From positions 1 through 30,369 of the forward strand of contig JANXCJ010000004.1 in the NCBI GenBank assembly GCA_025060275.1: DNA of 30,369 bases. The letters are read 5' to 3'. Position numbers and translations under genes: made by a program. Position 1 is the first letter of the stretch. Each line of letters opens with the position of its first letter. This stretch comes from Bacteroidia bacterium (lineage in GTDB: Bacteria; Bacteroidota; Bacteroidia; SpSt-205). This document shows, piece after piece, positions 23,379-30,369 of the stretch. The notes below the pieces were generated by a model. That model searched no databases. It saw only the letters and a list, made by a program, of their open reading frames with translations, and was not told where the DNA came from.

Positions 23379-25694
23379 ATGAATAAGGTGGTGGGTCTCT
23401 TGGGCGGAGTAATATGGGCTCAAAATTTATTTACACTCAGTGGTTATGTTCAGGATGCGAAAAATCGGGAACCCTTAGTGGGGGCAAAAGTAATCATTTC
23501 GGAGAGAGGCACAGGGGTATTTACGAATTCTTACGGTTATTATGCATTGAGATTACCAGGGGGTGAGTATAAGGTTGTGGCACAGTTCTTAGGGTATAGG
23601 AGTGAAACCCTGACTGTCAGTCTCAGAAAAGATTTTCGTCATGATTTTCTTCTGAAGGAAGAGGGGCTTGAGCTGGGTACGGTGGAAATTGTGGAGACTT
23701 ATGAGCAGCGTCGTTTTGAAAGTGCTGCTCTGAGCCAGAATCGCATAGAAGTTCAGCAGCTCAAGAAGATGCCAGCTCTTTTTGGTGAAGTGGATGTGCT
23801 GCGGTCTCTTTCGTTTCTACCCGGTGTCTCTACGGCCGGGGATGGGAGCGCAAGTTTCTTCGTAAGGGGAGGGTCTTTTGATCAGAATCTCGTGCTCTTA
23901 GATGAGGCCGTAGTGTATAATCCGGGACACATAGGAGGTATTTTTTCTGCTTTCAACTCAGATGCCCTGCAGGATGCGCAATTATATAAGGGCTATATGC
24001 CACCTGAGTATGGGGGAAGGCTATCTTCTACACTGGATGTGCGTTTGCGTGAGGGGAATAGTCCTCGTTGGCAGGCTACGGGGGGTATTGGGGCTATCTC
24101 TTCTCGCCTTAGTGTGGAGGGGCCCCTCGTAAAAGACCGAGCGGGCATCCTTCTTACTGGGCGGCGGTCTTATGCAGACTTATTCTTACTATTTAGTAGG
24201 GACCCAGAGCTGAGACAGACGTCCTTATATTTTTATGACCTTACAGCTAAGCTGAATTATCGTGCAGGAGAGAAGCACCGCTTCTATGTATCTGGGTATT
24301 TTGGACGAGATGTATTTAGAAATTCTTTCTTGGATTTTAGCTGGGGAAATGCCACAACTACGTTTAGATGGAATTTCATTCCCTCACCTCGTCTTTTTGT
24401 CAATACACTTTGGTATTATAGTAAATATGATTATGCCTTTCTGGTAGAGGAGGGGCGCAATCAAGCTCGCTTTAGCTCTGGTATAGAGGACTTTGGCTGG
24501 CGCAGTGATGGAGATTATTACTTGTCGGAGAGGATGAAATTGCGTTTTGGGGTTTCACTCGTTCATCATACCTTCTTGCCGGGTATCTTAGAGCCTACGA
24601 GTGATACTTCTAATCTGCGGCCTTATCGGGTGCCTTCTTTACGGGGGGTGGAGGCGAGTATTTATCTTCAGACAGGTTATAAGTGGGGCAATCGCTGGTT
24701 AGTAGAGGGAGGGCTGAGATGGGCCGGATTTGGGCTTCTTGGGCCTGCTGCGCTATATGTCTTCACAGAAGAGCGGACTATCCAAGATACCCTTTTATAT
24801 TCTAGTGGTAGGCTGATTGATGCATGGGGTGGGGTTGAGCCGAGAGTGAGTATTCGGTATGCTTTGTCTGACCGCTGGGCCTTAAAAGGAGCTACAGGTA
24901 GAGTTCAACAATTTCTTCATGTAGCTACTCTATCGCCTGTGGGGTTACCTACAGACATTTGGTGGCCTACTACACTAAATGTACGCAGGCAGGATGGCTA
25001 TCAAGTGGCAGTAGCTCTTCAGGGTACTCCCCGTTGGAAAGGACATAGCTGGGATATTTCTTGGGAGCTTTTCTATCGCTGGATGCTTAATGTGCTGGAT
25101 TTTCGTTCAGGAGCAGATATATTTCTCAATCCTCAGCTGGAGCGGGACCTTGTACAGGGGAGGGGATGGGCGTATGGTGGTGAATGGATGATTCAAAAGC
25201 TCACAGGGAATCTTACAGGCTGGCTCTCCTACACATATAGTCGCAGCTTTAGGCATATACCGGCTATTGTGCCTAATCCCTTCCCGAACTACATAGACCG
25301 TCCGCATCAGTTGAATCTTGTTCTTCAGTATGCGTTAGGTACTCAGTGGGATATAGGTCTTACAGGCATGTATGCTACTGGACGCCCTATAACCCTGCCG
25401 GTAGCCAAGTTTATCTATGACGGGCAAATAGTAGCTGTCTATAATGAAAGAAATAATCGCCGCATGCCTGATTATCATAGAGTGGATATTTCCGTAACAT
25501 GGAAGCCTCGGCGTCGTGAAGGACGGCGCTGGCACTCTAGTTGGAACTTTTGCCTCTACAATGTCTATGGAAGAAGAAATATGTGGGCACTTAGGCTTCG
25601 GCAGGATGAAAATAACCCTAATATCCAACGAGCTTATAATCTGTACTTATTTAGGTGGGTTCCCTCTATTACGTACAACTTCACTTTTCAGTAA
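23379..25694 (+). CDS. TonB-dependent outer-membrane receptor with CarboxypepD_reg-like N-terminal domain
   Basis: This 771-residue receptor imports a nutrient across the outer membrane using TonB energy. It has a signal peptide (MNKVVGLLGGVIWAQ, cleavage A14|Q15) and a carboxypeptidase-regulatory-like domain (about residues 19-95, LSGYVQDAKNREPLVGAKV...GYYALRLPGGEYKV). The plug follows (about 110-225, with FFVRGGSFDQNLVLLDEAVV and YGGRLSSTLDVRLREG), and then a 22-strand-type barrel to the end (ITYNFTFQ). No SusD homologue follows, so it is not a Sus-type glycan system; a metal chelate or other small ligand is possible. Upstream TTTTTTTG, with one mismatch to TAnnTTTG and 13 bases before the ATG, may be the promoter. 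Confidence 0.93.
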   Translation: MNKVVGLLGGVIWAQNLFTLSGYVQDAKNREPLVGAKVIISERGTGVFTNSYGYYALRLPGGEYKVVAQFLGYRSETLTVSLRKDFRHDFLLKEEGLELGTVEIVETYEQRRFESAALSQNRIEVQQLKKMPALFGEVDVLRSLSFLPGVSTAGDGSASFFVRGGSFDQNLVLLDEAVVYNPGHIGGIFSAFNSDALQDAQLYKGYMPPEYGGRLSSTLDVRLREGNSPRWQATGGIGAISSRLSVEGPLVKDRAGILLTGRRSYADLFLLFSRDPELRQTSLYFYDLTAKLNYRAGEKHRFYVSGYFGRDVFRNSFLDFSWGNATTTFRWNFIPSPRLFVNTLWYYSKYDYAFLVEEGRNQARFSSGIEDFGWRSDGDYYLSERMKLRFGVSLVHHTFLPGILEPTSDTSNLRPYRVPSLRGVEASIYLQTGYKWGNRWLVEGGLRWAGFGLLGPAALYVFTEERTIQDTLLYSSGRLIDAWGGVEPRVSIRYALSDRWALKGATGRVQQFLHVATLSPVGLPTDIWWPTTLNVRRQDGYQVAVALQGTPRWKGHSWDISWELFYRWMLNVLDFRSGADIFLNPQLERDLVQGRGWAYGGEWMIQKLTGNLTGWLSYTYSRSFRHIPAIVPNPFPNYIDRPHQLNLVLQYALGTQWDIGLTGMYATGRPITLPVAKFIYDGQIVAVYNERNNRRMPDYHRVDISVTWKPRRREGRRWHSSWNFCLYNVYGRRNMWALRLRQDENNPNIQRAYNLYLFRWVPSITYNFTFQ

Positions 25695-25749
25695 AAGTTA
25701 CGCTGAAGTTGCCTACATTGGGTGAGGGAGGGGGATTTAAGAGGAATGG

Positions 25750-25757
25750 TACCTTTG
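25750..25757 (+). promoter_or_regulatory. Bacteroidota -7 promoter box for the methyltransferase at 25765
   Basis: TACCTTTG is followed by seven bases (TACGCCT) and the ATG. It shows the methyltransferase has its own start although the TonB receptor gene ends only 70 bases upstream. Confidence 0.8.
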
Positions 25758-25764
25758 TACGCCT

Positions 25765-26379
25765 ATGCGCAAGCTGAATTTAGGTTCTGGGGACTTTCCC
25801 AAGCCAGGCTTTGTGAATGTGGATTACTACTCTTCTACACCACCTGATGTGGTGCATGATTTAGATCAATTTCCATATCCCTTTGCAGAAAATGAATTTG
25901 ACCTCGTGGAAGCGGATCACTGTTTAGAGCACTTGAAGGATCCTTTTGCGGTGATGAAAGAGATTCATCGTATTGCTAAGCCCGGGGCGATTGTCCGTAT
26001 TCGCGTGCCTCACTTTTCGCGGGGTTTTACACATGCTGATCATAAGAGGGGCTTTGATGTAACTTTTCCCTATTACTTCAATCCTACCTTCAAAGGGGGA
26101 TATACGGGTGTTCCTTATAAGCTGCGGAGTCTCAGGCTCACCTGGTTTGCCCAGCCCTACCTTAAGCGAACCGTACTTTCGCCTCCTGTATTCTTCGTGG
26201 CAAGTGTTGTGGGGAAGGTTATAGACTTCTTTGCTAACCTTTCCCCTTTTCTCACCTCAAGGCTGTGGTGTTTTTGGGTGGGGGGCTTTGAGGAGGTATT
26301 CTTTGAATTTGAGGTAATCAAGGATACTAAAGATGGCTCAAAGCAGGCAGACGAGGTGAAACAAGCCAAAGTAGCCTAA
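25765..26379 (+). CDS. Class I SAM-dependent methyltransferase (Methyltransf_11 type)
   Basis: This 204-residue protein has motif I as KLNLGSGDFPKPGFVNVDYY at the very N-terminus, DLDQFPYPFAENEFDLVEADHCLEHL (motifs II-III, with the acidic residue and the typical 'EHL') and EIHRIAKPGAIVRIRVPHF after it. The 'PYPF..N.FD......EH..D' pattern is typical of methyltransferases near glycan or lipid genes, but no such cluster is visible. The acceptor is unknown. The C-terminal half has a hydrophobic stretch (VFFVASVVGKVIDFFANL) that could be membrane-associated. The start is fixed by the promoter. It converges with glpK across a 35-base gap with no clear terminator. Confidence 0.88.
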   Translation: MRKLNLGSGDFPKPGFVNVDYYSSTPPDVVHDLDQFPYPFAENEFDLVEADHCLEHLKDPFAVMKEIHRIAKPGAIVRIRVPHFSRGFTHADHKRGFDVTFPYYFNPTFKGGYTGVPYKLRSLRLTWFAQPYLKRTVLSPPVFFVASVVGKVIDFFANLSPFLTSRLWCFWVGGFEEVFFEFEVIKDTKDGSKQADEVKQAKVA

Positions 26380-26414
26380 TAAGGTCATGAAACAAAATTC
26401 AGCGAGAGAGTTGT

Positions 26415-27830
26415 TTATATCCTTTGCTTAGCCCATCCTTGTGCTCGTCTGACAGCCTCCCGCCAACGCTGAAGGGAGAAGGTCTTGTCTGTCTTAGGTA
26501 TAAATTCCGCTTGTATAGGTAAAGGTGTGCAACTAATTCCTACCTGGGCGGCTGCCAGAGAAGCTACTCCCCAAGCGGTAACTTCTCCATGGATGGGTCT
26601 CAGCACGGGACAGCCAATGAGGTCTGCTTGTAGCTGCATGAGGTAGTTATTTACACTTACTCCCCCATCTACATGCAAAGCAGAGATACCTTCAAAGATT
26701 CTAATTGCCTCTGCACTTTGATAAGCAGTTGCTTCTAGTGCTGCACGTAGAATGTCTTTTCTATCTGTTTGACGTGTAAGTCCTATTAGAAGCCCCCTTG
26801 CGTCAGGGTCCCAATAAGGCGCTCCTAACCCTGTAAAAGCGGGCACAAAGCAGACTTCATTTTCTTTTTCATCTATTATGGTATCTAACTCAGCGTAATC
26901 CCGTAGAATACCTATTTTTTCTAGCCACTGAAGGGCTGCAGCTGCATTGAATATAGAGGCTTCCCATGCGTATACGGCGGGTTGGTTTGAGATTTGCCAG
27001 GCGACAGTGGTGAGAAGTCCTTCGGGTGCGGGGAGGGGGTGAGTACCAATATTCTTGAGAATAAAGCAACCAGTGCCATAGGTGTTTTTCGCTTCACCTG
27101 GTTTGTGTGCGCTATGTCCATAAAGGGCAGCTTGCTGATCACCTAATACGGCACATATGGGGGTTTTATGTCCCCAGCAGGAGGTTTCGCCAAAAAAGCT
27201 TGCACTAGGCTGCACAAGGGGTAGATTTTCTCGTTGCACTCCAAAAAGGCTTAAGAGCTCTTGATCCCAATCTAGCGTGTGTAAGTTGAAGAGGAGAGTA
27301 CGAGAAGCATTGGAAACATCTGTGAGGAACTTTCTTGTCATTTTATAAAGCAGCCAGGAATCCACGGTACCGAAATAGGCATTGGGGGGCACTCCACCTT
27401 CACGCAGCATCCAGTTGATTTTAGAGCCTGAGAAGTAAGGGTCTGGGAGAAGGCCCGTTTTTTGACGAATAGAGTGAGTATGTAAGGCTAAGGACCTACA
27501 AAAGTCTGCGGTACGCCGATCCTGCCAGACAATAGCACGTGTGTAGGCCTTGCCTGTGAGAGGGTCCCAGCAGATGGTGGTTTCTCGCTGGTTAGTGAGT
27601 CCAATAGCGGCGATTTGCTTCACAGAGATGGAAGCGCTTTTGAGAGCTTCTTGGACGGCTTCATATTGAGCTTCCCAGATTTCTTCTGGTTCTTGTTCTA
27701 CCCATCCCGAGGCAGGGTAATAAAGATTTATAACGCGGCGCCCTAATCCTAATATCTCGCCTTTAGTGTTGAAAACGATAGCTCTGGCGGAGCTAGTACC
27801 TTCGTCTATGGCGAGAAGAAGAGGGCTCAT
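26415..27830 (-). CDS. glpK: Glycerol kinase
   Basis: An FGGY-family kinase that phosphorylates glycerol with ATP to sn-glycerol 3-phosphate. Glycerol-kinase-specific residues are present: NQRETT for the Arg/Glu that bind glycerol, DPYFSGSKI for the Tyr and GDQQAALYG for the Asp/Gln. KNTYGTGCFIL, PAFTGLGAPYWDP and VDGGVSVNNYLMQ complete the domains. The N-terminal phosphate motif is IDEGTSSARA rather than the E. coli LDQGTTSSRA; the Glu form is also known in archaeal enzymes. The length, 471 residues, is about 30 shorter than the E. coli enzyme. Its ATG overlaps the moxR stop (ATGA). No glpF or glpD is in view. Confidence 0.95.
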   Translation of the reverse strand: MSPLLLAIDEGTSSARAIVFNTKGEILGLGRRVINLYYPASGWVEQEPEEIWEAQYEAVQEALKSASISVKQIAAIGLTNQRETTICWDPLTGKAYTRAIVWQDRRTADFCRSLALHTHSIRQKTGLLPDPYFSGSKINWMLREGGVPPNAYFGTVDSWLLYKMTRKFLTDVSNASRTLLFNLHTLDWDQELLSLFGVQRENLPLVQPSASFFGETSCWGHKTPICAVLGDQQAALYGHSAHKPGEAKNTYGTGCFILKNIGTHPLPAPEGLLTTVAWQISNQPAVYAWEASIFNAAAALQWLEKIGILRDYAELDTIIDEKENEVCFVPAFTGLGAPYWDPDARGLLIGLTRQTDRKDILRAALEATAYQSAEAIRIFEGISALHVDGGVSVNNYLMQLQADLIGCPVLRPIHGEVTAWGVASLAAAQVGISCTPLPIQAEFIPKTDKTFSLQRWREAVRRAQGWAKQRI

Positions 27831-28822
27831 ACCACAGCTACTTTATGGTCTATGAGATGGCGAATTATATGTTCGGGGGAGATGCCTTCTGCTTCTGCTT
27901 GATAGGAAAGGACCATTCTGTGCCTTAGAGTTGGGATAGCTACTCGCTGTACATCCTCCACATCGGGGGCGTATTTACCTGAAAGAAGCGCGTGGGCTTT
28001 AGCTGCGATGAGAAGAAATTGTGCTGCGCGTGGACCAGTGCCCCAAGCAACATTCTCGCGAATAAAAGTATCAGGATTTTCCTGAGGCCGTGTATTTCGG
28101 ACAAGCTCCACAGCGTAACGAATGACATTTTCAGGTAAGGGCATGATTCGCACTATCTTCTGAAGGTGAAGTATTTTATCCGCTGATAAGAGAGGCTTTA
28201 TTTGGGGGTTCCAGACACCTGTGGTGCGTCGCATGATCTCCATTTCTTCTTCACGAGAGGGGTAGCCTACAAAAATGGCAAACATAAATCGGTCTAACTG
28301 GGCTTCTGGGAGGGGGTATGTACCTTCTTGTTCAATAGGATTCTGGGTAGCTAATACAAAAAAAGGGGCTGGAAGGGGATGGGTCTGCCCTGAAATAGAG
28401 ACGGACCTCTCTTGCATGGCTTCTAAAAGGGCGGATTGGGTCTTGGGAGAGGCGCGGTTAATCTCGTCTGCTAGTATTACATGCGCAAAGATCGGACCTG
28501 GAGTAAAGCGAAAGTATCTTTTTCCTGTCTCGGGGTCAATCTGAAGGATTTCTGTTCCGAGAATGTCGCTGGGCATAAGGTCTGGTGTGAACTGAATACG
28601 GTGAAAAGAAAGTCCCAATGCTTGCGCTAAGCTGCTCACCATAAGGGTCTTTGCGACACCTGGGGGTCCTATCAGAAGGGCGTGCCCACCTCCAAATAAG
28701 CTTAGCATAAGGAAATGAAGTGGTTCCTCTTGTCCCACGATTACCTCTGCTAAGGAAGAGCGGAGTTGCTGATATAGCGTGCGAAGGTTTTCCGCTTCTT
28801 GTTTGAGAGACTCCCGGTCCAT
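27827..28822 (-). CDS. MoxR-family AAA+ ATPase
   Basis: This 331-residue AAA+ ATPase of the MoxR clade acts as a chaperone-like activator. Walker A is GPPGVAKT (residues 52-59), Walker B is VILADEINRAS (from 115), sensor 1 is ATQN (158-161) and the GTYPLPEAQLDRFMF block is typical. MoxR genes are normally followed by DUF58 and VWA-domain partners. Here the next gene is glpK, joined by an ATGA overlap, and no DUF58 or VWA gene is in the window. The start ATG lies four bases after CACCTTTG, a near-perfect promoter box. Confidence 0.92.
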   Translation of the reverse strand: MDRESLKQEAENLRTLYQQLRSSLAEVIVGQEEPLHFLMLSLFGGGHALLIGPPGVAKTLMVSSLAQALGLSFHRIQFTPDLMPSDILGTEILQIDPETGKRYFRFTPGPIFAHVILADEINRASPKTQSALLEAMQERSVSISGQTHPLPAPFFVLATQNPIEQEGTYPLPEAQLDRFMFAIFVGYPSREEEMEIMRRTTGVWNPQIKPLLSADKILHLQKIVRIMPLPENVIRYAVELVRNTRPQENPDTFIRENVAWGTGPRAAQFLLIAAKAHALLSGKYAPDVEDVQRVAIPTLRHRMVLSYQAEAEGISPEHIIRHLIDHKVAVV

Positions 28823-28826
28823 AGCG

Positions 28827-28834
28827 CAAAGGTG
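28827..28834 (-). promoter_or_regulatory. Probable -7 promoter box for moxR-glpK
   Basis: The minus strand reads CACCTTTG, one mismatch from TAnnTTTG, followed by four bases and the moxR ATG. Its spacing matches the perfect boxes elsewhere in the window. Confidence 0.55.
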
Positions 28835-28843
28835 CTGAAGAAA

Positions 28844-29566
28844 ATGTTATTTAGCAAAATGCGTGTAGTAGGGGTAATAAGCACAGGGACTATTACGGCT
28901 ATTTTGGTCTTAGCTTTTTTCTTTCCCCTTCCCTCCATTAGGGGGCTAGGCTGGACTGACAGGAACCTCTTTTTTCACGTGCCGATGTGGTTTGCGATGT
29001 ATGCGCTTATGGGGCTTTCTTTTTTCTGGAGTGCTAAGTATCTCCTGCGTGAAGAGCCGCTAAGAGACATGTACGCTAAAGAGGGAGCAGTCATAGCTTC
29101 TTTTTTTGGTATATTGGGATTGCTGACAGGTATTCTTTGGTCAAGGGTTACTTGGGCGGAAAACTTGCCTGATACGGATCCGCAAGCATGGTGGGGATGG
29201 GATCCTAAGCAAACTTTTGCCCTGATAGCGCTTCTCATGTATAGTGCCTACTTCGCTCTTCGTAAAAACATACGAGAAGAGCGTTTGCGAGCGAGATTGA
29301 GTGCGGTATATAACATCGCTGCTACTATTTTAGTTGTCCCTCTTACTTTCTTTTTGCCTCGGTATTTAGGAGGGCTTCATCCTGGAGCTGAAGGCACGCC
29401 TGCCTTCCGTGCGGAAGATATTAGCTTTTCCCACAGATGGATTTTTTATGGAGCGGTAATAGGCTTCGTAGCATTGGGTATATGGCTGTGGCAAATCCGG
29501 GTCCGAATGAGTAAGCTAGAAATGGAGCTTACCACTCCTCCTTTCCCTGCCGATGAAAACGCTTAG
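28844..29566 (+). CDS. ccmC: CcmC/CcsA-like haem exporter for cytochrome c biogenesis
   Basis: This 240-residue membrane protein has about six hydrophobic segments and belongs to the haem-handling CcmC/CcsA family (CytC_asm). The first haem-ligand region is FFHVPMWFAMYALMG. The tryptophan-rich WWD-type motif is WWGWDPKQTFALIALLMYSAYFAL, and a second His lies in GGLHPGAEG, where the partner ligand is expected. GILGLLTGILWSRVTWAENL is also typical of Bacteroidota members. It delivers haem to the outer face of the inner membrane for attachment to c-type cytochromes. I chose ATG 28844; the longer frame begins with TTG inside moxR, and ATG 28859 is an alternative. ccmB, ccmE and ccmF are not in view. 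Its end overlaps the convergent gene by 38 bases. Confidence 0.88.
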   Translation: MLFSKMRVVGVISTGTITAILVLAFFFPLPSIRGLGWTDRNLFFHVPMWFAMYALMGLSFFWSAKYLLREEPLRDMYAKEGAVIASFFGILGLLTGILWSRVTWAENLPDTDPQAWWGWDPKQTFALIALLMYSAYFALRKNIREERLRARLSAVYNIAATILVVPLTFFLPRYLGGLHPGAEGTPAFRAEDISFSHRWIFYGAVIGFVALGIWLWQIRVRMSKLEMELTTPPFPADENA

Positions 29567-30047
29567 GTATATAAGTATGAGGTCTATAAAATCCGCCTAT
29601 GTGAAATTCAGCTGTCGGTAGAAAGCGCCATCGCTCTCGGGGAATCCTATGAAACTGCATGCCTATGCCCCCCTGCAAAAAGAAACGCTGAAGGTAAGGT
29701 TCTAGCCAAACCCGAATGCCTGTTAGCAAAAAAATCCTTGTATCACCCTTGAGCTCTCTTGATCGTATATAACGCTGATGGAAATGTATAGCTATATAGA
29801 GAGGACGGTCATAGCGTTCCTTTTTGAGGAAGTATCCGACGGGCTGAGAAAACCCTATGGATAGATAAGAAGGTATAGGGCTAAGGTGAAAGAAAGTATT
29901 ATCATAGCGGATAGCTAAGGCAGGACGAGCCCATATATGTACCCCGCCGATCCCCCAACTGGCTCCCCAATGAAAAGGCTTTGGCGCATCTAAGGGCTGA
30001 CTATAAAGCCCTAAGCTTGCCACTGCTCCAATCCACCGTGTAAGCAC
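29529..30047 (-). CDS. Secreted, probably outer-membrane beta-barrel protein of unknown family
   Basis: This 172-residue protein begins with a GTG and a signal peptide (MLTRWIGAVASLGLYSQ, cleavage S16|Q17). The mature part alternates aromatic and polar residues (HWGASWGIGGVHIWARPALAIRY, YIAIHFHQRYIRS, FFLQGGIGMQFH) in the manner of short outer-membrane barrel strands. No family is recognised and no function is claimed. Its start lies 47 bases inside the upstream leftward gene, so the two are co-transcribed. Its end overlaps the ccmC-like gene. Confidence 0.7.
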   Translation of the reverse strand: MLTRWIGAVASLGLYSQPLDAPKPFHWGASWGIGGVHIWARPALAIRYDNTFFHLSPIPSYLSIGFSQPVGYFLKKERYDRPLYIAIHFHQRYIRSRELKGDTRIFLLTGIRVWLEPYLQRFFLQGGIGMQFHRIPRERWRFLPTAEFHIGGFYRPHTYIPKRFHRQGKEEW

Positions 30048-30369
30048 GAGTAGTACGATTTACAGTCGTTTGGGGCTGTTCATTGGTAAAATGCGTGATG
30101 TGTGTCTCTTGATACACTATGCACTTTCCTTCTTGTGTGATTTCTCCTCTTGCTTGTTCCATCTTGTCTGGTTGAATAAGATGATAAGCCCAGGTAGCGG
30201 TGTCGCTGATAGTACAAGTAGAATCAGCTAAAATAGCATGATAAAAAGTACCCTCTGGTGTGATGCGCTCTATAATCCACAACTCTTGCTTGTAGGGAGA
30301 GCTCCATCTGCCTAAAGGTGCATATATGCCGGTAGGGTATAAATTTTTACGAAGCCACTCCTGTACTTC
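30001..30369 (-). CDS. 3' part of an unidentified gene cut by the right window edge
   Basis: The reading frame is open from the edge at 30369 to the TAG at 30001, 122 codons, so a start placed at TTG 30282 would be artificial. Visible residues include LYPTGIYAPLGRW near the edge, WIIERITPEGTFYHAIL and a Thr-rich stretch before the end VDWSSGKLRAL. Alternating short strands and Thr/Gln content suggest an exported protein, but I recognise no family. It overlaps the following barrel-like gene by 47 bases in another frame, indicating one operon. Confidence 0.7.
   Translation of the reverse strand, partial: EVQEWLRKNLYPTGIYAPLGRWSSPYKQELWIIERITPEGTFYHAILADSTCTISDTATWAYHLIQPDKMEQARGEITQEGKCIVYQETHITHFTNEQPQTTVNRTTRAYTVDWSSGKLRAL

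Noticed and set aside
26388..26416. AAACAA/TTGTTT inverted repeat between the methyltransferase and glpK
   Set aside because: Six A/T-rich pairs over a long loop and no T-run; expected by chance.
1..30369. CRISPR arrays, tRNA, rRNA, insertion sequences
   Set aside because: No spaced direct repeats, no cloverleaf or rRNA-like segments and no transposase were seen on reading both strands.

Overview
The window looks like a compact, ordinary chromosomal stretch of a Bacteroidota bacterium. No mobile element, CRISPR array, tRNA or rRNA was seen. Four observations support the phylum. The promoter octamer TAnnTTTG stands just upstream of most promoter-proximal genes, and Shine-Dalgarno sequences are essentially absent. 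Exported proteins carry Gln right after the predicted signal peptidase I site. The families present fit: a TonB-dependent receptor with a CarboxypepD_reg-like N-terminus, a DUF6438 protein, a dockerin-like C-terminal module typical of Bacteroidota surface proteins, and a CcmC-type haem protein with the Bacteroidota sequence style. Genus cannot be read from the sequence.

Layout. 1-6.9 kb: a possible gene end at the left edge, prfA (release factor 1), a 1522-residue secreted protein and sucD. 7-10.1 kb: an OmpA/TPR envelope protein and a GlcD-type FAD dehydrogenase. 10.2-12.4 kb: a secreted unknown coupled to tatC. 12.4-17.5 kb: a leftward cell-envelope block, murQ, acpH-like, LOG-family hydrolase, a degenerate GT51 glycosyltransferase, mltG, ybgC-like thioesterase and yihY, mostly overlapping or a few bases apart. 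17.5-18.6 kb: a possible small RNA with a strong terminator, and an EamA transporter. 18.6-20.4 kb: a Xer recombinase coupled to an FkbM methyltransferase. 20.3-23.3 kb: a leftward three-gene unit, DUF6438 protein, tiny lipoprotein, TPR/SpoIIE phosphatase. 23.4-26.4 kb: TonB-dependent receptor and a small methyltransferase. 26.4-28.8 kb: moxR coupled to glpK. 28.8-30.4 kb: ccmC-like gene and two leftward genes, the last cut by the window edge.

How genes work together. The clearest functional group is peptidoglycan and envelope. MltG cuts nascent glycan strands, MurQ handles the recovered MurNAc-6-phosphate, and between them lies a GT51-fold protein that has lost catalytic residues and probably acts as a partner or regulator. 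The DUF6438/lipoprotein/SpoIIE-phosphatase operon looks like an envelope-to-cytoplasm signalling unit.

The most general observation is start-site architecture. Eleven perfect TAnnTTTG boxes sit upstream of start codons, ten of them only 4-8 bases away, implying mostly leaderless mRNAs. Downstream genes are joined by overlapping stop/start codons. There are no gene-free stretches longer than about 210 bases.
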